Assembly: GCF_029210375.1 (NCBI RefSeq)
Contig: NZ_JARGER010000037.1
Coordinates: forward strand, 124,001-188,000
Direction: 5' to 3'
DNA from: Nocardioides sp. YIM 152315
GTDB taxonomy: Bacteria > Actinomycetota > Actinomycetes > Propionibacteriales > Nocardioidaceae
DNA: 64,000 bases
The translations under genes and the position numbers were made by a program. This document shows, in pieces, positions 61,371 to 64,000 of this stretch. How positions within the stretch are numbered: the first letter of the stretch is position 1; the number at the start of each line of letters is the position of its first letter. The notes below the pieces were generated by a model. That model had not been told where the DNA came from, made no database searches, and was given only the letters and a program-made list of their open reading frames with translations.

Positions 61371-61799
61371 TCACGCCCAGTGCGCCCGGCTGCCGCCGGC
61401 GACCAGGTCGGCGACCGCGTCCTTGAACCTCGGACAGGTCGCGATGTCGTGGGCGCGGCAGCGCAGCGCGTGCTCGGTCATCTCCCGTGAACGCTCCATC
61501 TCTGCCATCCGCCGGTCGAGGTCGGCGATGTGCTCCTCGAGCACGCGGTGCCGGTCCGCCGCGCCGGCATCGAGCATGATCCCGATCTGCTCGAGGCTCA
61601 TCCCCGCCGCCTTGCTGCGCAGGATCACGGCGATCCGCACCAGGTCGTCCTCGCCGTAGCGCCGGCGACCCGCGCCGTCCCGCCCCGGCGTCAGCAGCCC
61701 GACGTCCTCCCAGTGGCGCAGCACGTGGGTCTCCAGACCGAACCGTGCTGCCATCCCGCCGATCGACGAGAGCCTGTCGTCACGCCCGCTTGACTTCAT
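61371..61799 (-). CDS. MerR family regulator with C-terminal cysteines
   Basis: 142 residues. The HTH is SSIGGMAARFGLETHVLRHW, followed by the coiled-coil dimer helix (HRVLEEHIADLDRRMAEMER). C-terminal residues CRAHDIATCPRF supply two cysteines and a histidine that could sense redox or metal. It diverges from a thioredoxin-reductase-like gene; a 24-bp palindrome in the gap includes its own start codon, so it autoregulates by inference. Confidence 0.88.
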   Translation of the reverse strand: MKSSGRDDRLSSIGGMAARFGLETHVLRHWEDVGLLTPGRDGAGRRRYGEDDLVRIAVILRSKAAGMSLEQIGIMLDAGAADRHRVLEEHIADLDRRMAEMERSREMTEHALRCRAHDIATCPRFKDAVADLVAGGSRAHWA

Positions 61800-61814
61800 G
61801 TCAACATGAAGTCA
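61791..61814. promoter_or_regulatory. MerR operator, perfect 11-bp inverted repeat
   Basis: TGACTTCATGT (61791-61801) and ACATGAAGTCA (61804-61814) are perfect complements with a two-base centre. TTGACT (61790-61795) then a 19-bp spacer and GATCCT (61815-61820) form the distorted spacing expected for MerR-activated promoters. The merR ATG lies inside the left arm. Confidence 0.8.
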
Positions 61815-61820
61815 GATCCT
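61815..61820 (+). promoter_or_regulatory. -10 of the thioredoxin-reductase-like gene
   Basis: GATCCT, seven bases before ATG 61828, would give a leaderless mRNA. It is 19 bp after TTGACT, the classic MerR-dependent spacing. Confidence 0.6.
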
Positions 61821-61827
61821 CGTGCAC

Positions 61828-62667
61828 ATGGCAAATACTCCTGACCTCCTGTACGACGCCGTCGTCATCGGCGGCGGTCCCGCGGGCCTCCAGGCCACCC
61901 TCACGCTCGCCCGGGTGCACCGGCGCGTGCTGATGCTCGACTCCGGCAGCTACCGCAACGACCCGGCCCGGCACATGCACAACGTCGTGACCCACGACGG
62001 CACCCCGCCGGCGGACTTCCGGGCCGCGGCGCAGAAGGAGCTCGCGGCGTACGACACCGCGACGATCCGCGCCGACGCGGCCACCGCGGTCGCGGTCTAC
62101 GGCGACGGCTTCCGCGTCGAGATCGGCGCCGAAGACGTCACCACCCGCGGCGTGGTCCTCGCGACCGGGGTGCGCGACACCTTGCCGGACAGACCGGGCC
62201 TCGCCGAGCTCTTCGGCGACGTCGTCGCGCACTGCCCCTTCTGCCACGGGCACGAGTTCGCCGGCAAGCCGGTCGCCGTCGTCGGCAGCGCCGCGCACCT
62301 CGTCGGCATCATGACGCCGGTCGCGTCGTCGGTGACGATGGTCGACGAGGAGTCCGTCGCCCGCTTCGAGCGGACCGACGACGGCGTCCGGATCGTCCTC
62401 GCCGACGGCACGACCACGGAGTACGGCGGCGCCTTCGTCGCGACGCAGCTCCAGCAGTCCGCACCGTTCGCCGAGCAGCTGGGGCTCACGCTGCTGCCGT
62501 CGGGCTGCGTCGAGATCGACGTGATGGGCCGCACCAGCCTGCCGGGCGTGCACGCCGCCGGAGACATGGCCCACCTCGCCGCGCTGCCGATGCCGATGGC
62601 CTCGGTGCTCACCGCCGCCGCCTCGGGCCAGATCGCCGCCAGCGCGCTGGTCGCCCACCTCCTGTGA
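61828..62667 (+). CDS. NAD(P)/FAD-dependent oxidoreductase, thioredoxin reductase-like
   Basis: 279 residues from ATG 61828 (MANTPDLLYDAVVIGGGPAG). FAD loop GGGPAGLQATLTLARV, redox pair CPFCHGHEF and a C-terminal GVHAAGDMAHLAALPMPM are present. It is shorter than true TrxB and lacks a clear NADPH GxGxxA loop (GSAAHLVGIM), so it belongs to the HcpR/TrxB-like short group. Probably reduces a disulfide or quinone under control of the divergent MerR. GTG 61822 is an alternative start. Confidence 0.87.
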   Translation: MANTPDLLYDAVVIGGGPAGLQATLTLARVHRRVLMLDSGSYRNDPARHMHNVVTHDGTPPADFRAAAQKELAAYDTATIRADAATAVAVYGDGFRVEIGAEDVTTRGVVLATGVRDTLPDRPGLAELFGDVVAHCPFCHGHEFAGKPVAVVGSAAHLVGIMTPVASSVTMVDEESVARFERTDDGVRIVLADGTTTEYGGAFVATQLQQSAPFAEQLGLTLLPSGCVEIDVMGRTSLPGVHAAGDMAHLAALPMPMASVLTAAASGQIAASALVAHLL

Positions 62668-62668
62668 C

Positions 62669-62777
62669 GTCGAGTCGGGACTCTTGACGGTCGAATCGGG
62701 AGTTCTGGCGGTTGAGTCCGGACTTTTCTCCCGACTCAAGCGTCAAAACTCCCGACTGAACCGTCAGAAGTCCCGAT

Positions 62778-62782
<5 letters not shown>
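62669..62782. repeat. array of 21-bp units arranged as a giant hairpin
   Basis: Two full units on the + strand (GTCGAGTCGGGACTCTTGAC at 62669, next at 62690) and a third partial unit (62711-62727) face a partial and two full inverted units (62728-62740, 62741-62761, 62762-62782). Every unit begins GTYGARTCSGGA-like. The helicase stop (62780-62778) is inside the last unit. The array lies between convergent genes and can form a long stem. Confidence 0.88.

Positions 62783-64000
<1,218 letters not shown>

Overview
The window is GC-rich, tightly packed chromosomal DNA of an actinobacterium. A Nocardioides-like member of the Propionibacteriales is the best guess, from gene content (AtuA/TIGR03084 operon, EthA-type monooxygenase, EF-G2, mycothiol-type DinB-fold proteins, acyl-CoA enzymes), heavy GTG start use, a perfect actinobacterial LexA box and dispersed palindromic repeats. 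This is inference, not a database match. No rRNA, tRNA, CRISPR array, integrase, transposase or phage gene was seen. Both window edges cut genes: a YihY/BrkB membrane protein on the left and a DEAD-box helicase on the right.

Layout. 1-2.0 kb: YihY and SOS-controlled dinB. 2.05-11.36 kb: an eight-gene, translationally coupled operon (TetR, TIGR03084, AtuA, acyl-CoA dehydrogenase, SRPBCC, acyl-CoA carboxylase beta and alpha, second acyl-CoA dehydrogenase), probably for a branched or acyclic isoprenoid acyl-CoA. 11.4-16.8 kb: FtsX-type ABC exporter with PadR regulator, two chained 22-codon micro-ORFs, and an S33 peptidase. 16.85-21.4 kb: secreted subtilase, histidine phosphatase, small unknown protein. 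21.5-25.9 kb: FadB-type protein and thiolase with divergent MerR regulator. 26.1-32.8 kb: NmrA-like protein, CPBP protease, CsbD, DEAD helicase, EthA-like monooxygenase, glutamine amidotransferase, CoA transferase/racemase. 33.0-34.1 kb: an AbiEi/DUF559 nuclease-like gene flanked by three copies of one palindrome. 34.1-36.6 kb: polar amino acid ABC transporter. 36.6-42.6 kb: three divergent pairs (DUF4396/M28, CapA/MalY, GH1/pirin) with only 12-23 bp between start codons. 42.7-47.4 kb: diacylglycerol kinase, AGPS-like flavoenzyme, TetR, GlpD. 47.4-51.4 kb: ECF sigma factor, TIGR03086 protein, LuxR regulator, LtrA. 51.4-57.1 kb: MFS remnant, DUF2332, aldehyde dehydrogenase, large LuxR-ATPase. 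57.2-64 kb: EF-G2, penicillin-binding lipoprotein, MerR with thioredoxin-reductase-like enzyme, helicase.

Themes. (1) Most genes not inside operons have a TANNNT-like -10 exactly 6-7 nt before the start codon, the signature of leaderless mRNAs; this fixes many starts. In four divergent pairs these -10 boxes interlock or overlap the partner's start codon. (2) A family of 65-71 bp elements sits at ATGA stop/start overlaps inside operons, each encoding a 22-24 codon micro-ORF that preserves ATGA coupling on both sides (14.75-14.88 kb twice, 31.54-31.62 kb once). (3) Several palindromic repeat families occupy gene ends, including one flanking the DUF559 gene and an array of 21-bp units folded as a giant hairpin at 62.7 kb. 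I consider themes 1 and 2 and the DUF559/palindrome association the most worthwhile leads.
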